From assembly GCA_026786065.1 (NCBI GenBank), contig JAJAYS010000249.1, forward strand, positions 1-5,845: a stretch of 5,845 nucleotides of DNA. The letters are read 5' to 3'. The notes below the pieces were generated by a model, which was not told where the DNA came from, ran no database searches, and worked only from the letters and a program-made list of their open reading frames with translations. Numbering within the stretch: the stretch's first letter is position 1; the number at the start of each line of letters is the position of its first letter. Made by a program: the position numbers and the translations under genes. The stretch comes from Polaromonas sp. Lineage in GTDB: Bacteria > Pseudomonadota > Gammaproteobacteria > Burkholderiales > Burkholderiaceae_C. Positions 5,346 to 5,845 of this stretch are shown here, piece by piece.

Positions 5346-5351
5346 TAAAGT
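5346..5351 (+). promoter_or_regulatory. Possible dps promoter -10 element
   Basis: TAAAGT matches four of six -10 bases. The best -35 at a normal distance is CCGACA (5322-5327, four of six), with an 18-base spacer, and it lies in the last junction of the tandem repeats. This leaves a leader of about 30 bases. Both boxes are weak, as is common for activator-dependent promoters. No OxyR half-sites (ATAG/CTAT) are seen. Confidence 0.3.
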
Positions 5352-5376
5352 GACCGCCTCTCCAACCAGCAATCAG

Positions 5377-5382
5377 AAAAGG
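5377..5382 (+). promoter_or_regulatory. Ribosome binding site of dps
   Basis: AAAAGG is placed five bases before the ATG at 5388. It is the clearest Shine-Dalgarno in the window and fixes the dps start. Confidence 0.65.
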
Positions 5383-5387
5383 TTCTC

Positions 5388-5845
5388 ATGTCCAAATCAA
5401 ACAAAAAAACAACCCCCTTGGGGCCGGCAAGCCGCGTGGCCATCGACATCGGCATCGGCGAGAAAGACCGCAAGGCGATTGCCGACGGCCTGAGCCGCTT
5501 GCTGGCCGACACCTACACGCTCTACCTCACCACCCACAATTTCCACTGGAACGTCACCGGACCGATGTTCCAGACCCTGCACCTCATGTTCGAGGTCCAA
5601 TACAACGAGCTGTGGCTCGCCATCGATCTGATCGCCAAGCGCATCCGCGCCCTCGGCCACGTCGCGCCCGGCACCTACAAGCAGTTCTCCGAGCTGTCGG
5701 CCATCAAGGAGGAGGACGGCGTGCCCAAGGCGACCGACATGATCCGCCTGCTCGTCGACGGTCACGAGACGGTGGCGCGCACCGCCGCGAGGTCTTCCAG
5801 AAGGCCGACGACGCCAGCGACCAGCCGACGTGCGATCTGCTGACC
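5388..5845 (+). CDS. dps: Dps ferritin-like DNA-protection protein, frameshifted, 3' end outside window
   Basis: Dps forms 12-subunit shells that oxidise Fe(II) with peroxide, store iron and shield DNA in stress. The text [21 protein letters not shown], interrupted here only for length, leads into [17 protein letters not shown] (residues 53-69) and is clearly Dps/MrgA. Ferroxidase positions of E. coli Dps (H51, H63, D67, D78, E82) map with a shift of two to H53, H65, E69, D80 and K84: four fit and the last is Lys (AAG, 5637-5639) instead of Glu. Family text continues to GHETVARTA. One base is then missing near 5784-5788. Reading frame 2 from 5786 restores [20 protein letters not shown] to the window edge, whereas the original frame runs into a false tail and TGA at 5841. 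The stop of the restored frame is not in the window. This is either a sequencing error or a real pseudogene; the Lys change makes real decay somewhat more plausible. Confidence 0.9.

Overview
The window looks like a chromosomal piece of a betaproteobacterium of the order Burkholderiales, most likely family Comamonadaceae (Polaromonas/Rhodoferax-like). This is a judgement from remembered protein wording: the RecG and OxyR sequences read almost like their Comamonadaceae counterparts. The coding DNA is GC-rich with G/C-ending codons, and the intergenic DNA carries a short dispersed element of a type I associate with that family. No database search was possible.

Layout: (1) Positions 1-1170 are a toxin-antitoxin patch, visibly less GC-rich than the rest. 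It holds the C-terminal end of a PIN-domain toxin (+), an apparently intact orphan RelE/ParE-type toxin (-), and the wreck of a DUF433 antitoxin/DUF5615 PIN-like toxin pair (+). That pair is broken by an in-frame stop and several frameshifts. (2) Positions 1165-3420 hold full-length recG, whose start codon lies inside the toxin remnant. A 9-bp hairpin follows its stop. (3) Positions 3549-4043 encode a small four-helix membrane protein of unknown function, behind an extended -10 promoter. (4) Positions 4250-5233 encode an OxyR-type LysR regulator with both redox cysteines at the Escherichia coli positions, 199 and 208. (5) After a spacer with five tandem 7-bp repeats, a dps (ferritin-like) gene starts at 5388. 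It has a one-base frameshift near 5785 and runs off the window. One of its ferroxidase-site positions is also altered (Glu to Lys).

Functionally, the right half is a peroxide-defence neighbourhood: OxyR senses peroxide, and Dps normally protects DNA and consumes iron plus peroxide. RecG, a replication-fork repair helicase, is housekeeping. The left edge is accessory DNA in decay. I see no clearly new biological system. The most interesting points are the layered decay of toxin-antitoxin genes up to the recG start codon, two diverged copies of one intergenic repeat, the repeat tract ahead of dps, and the double lesion in dps.
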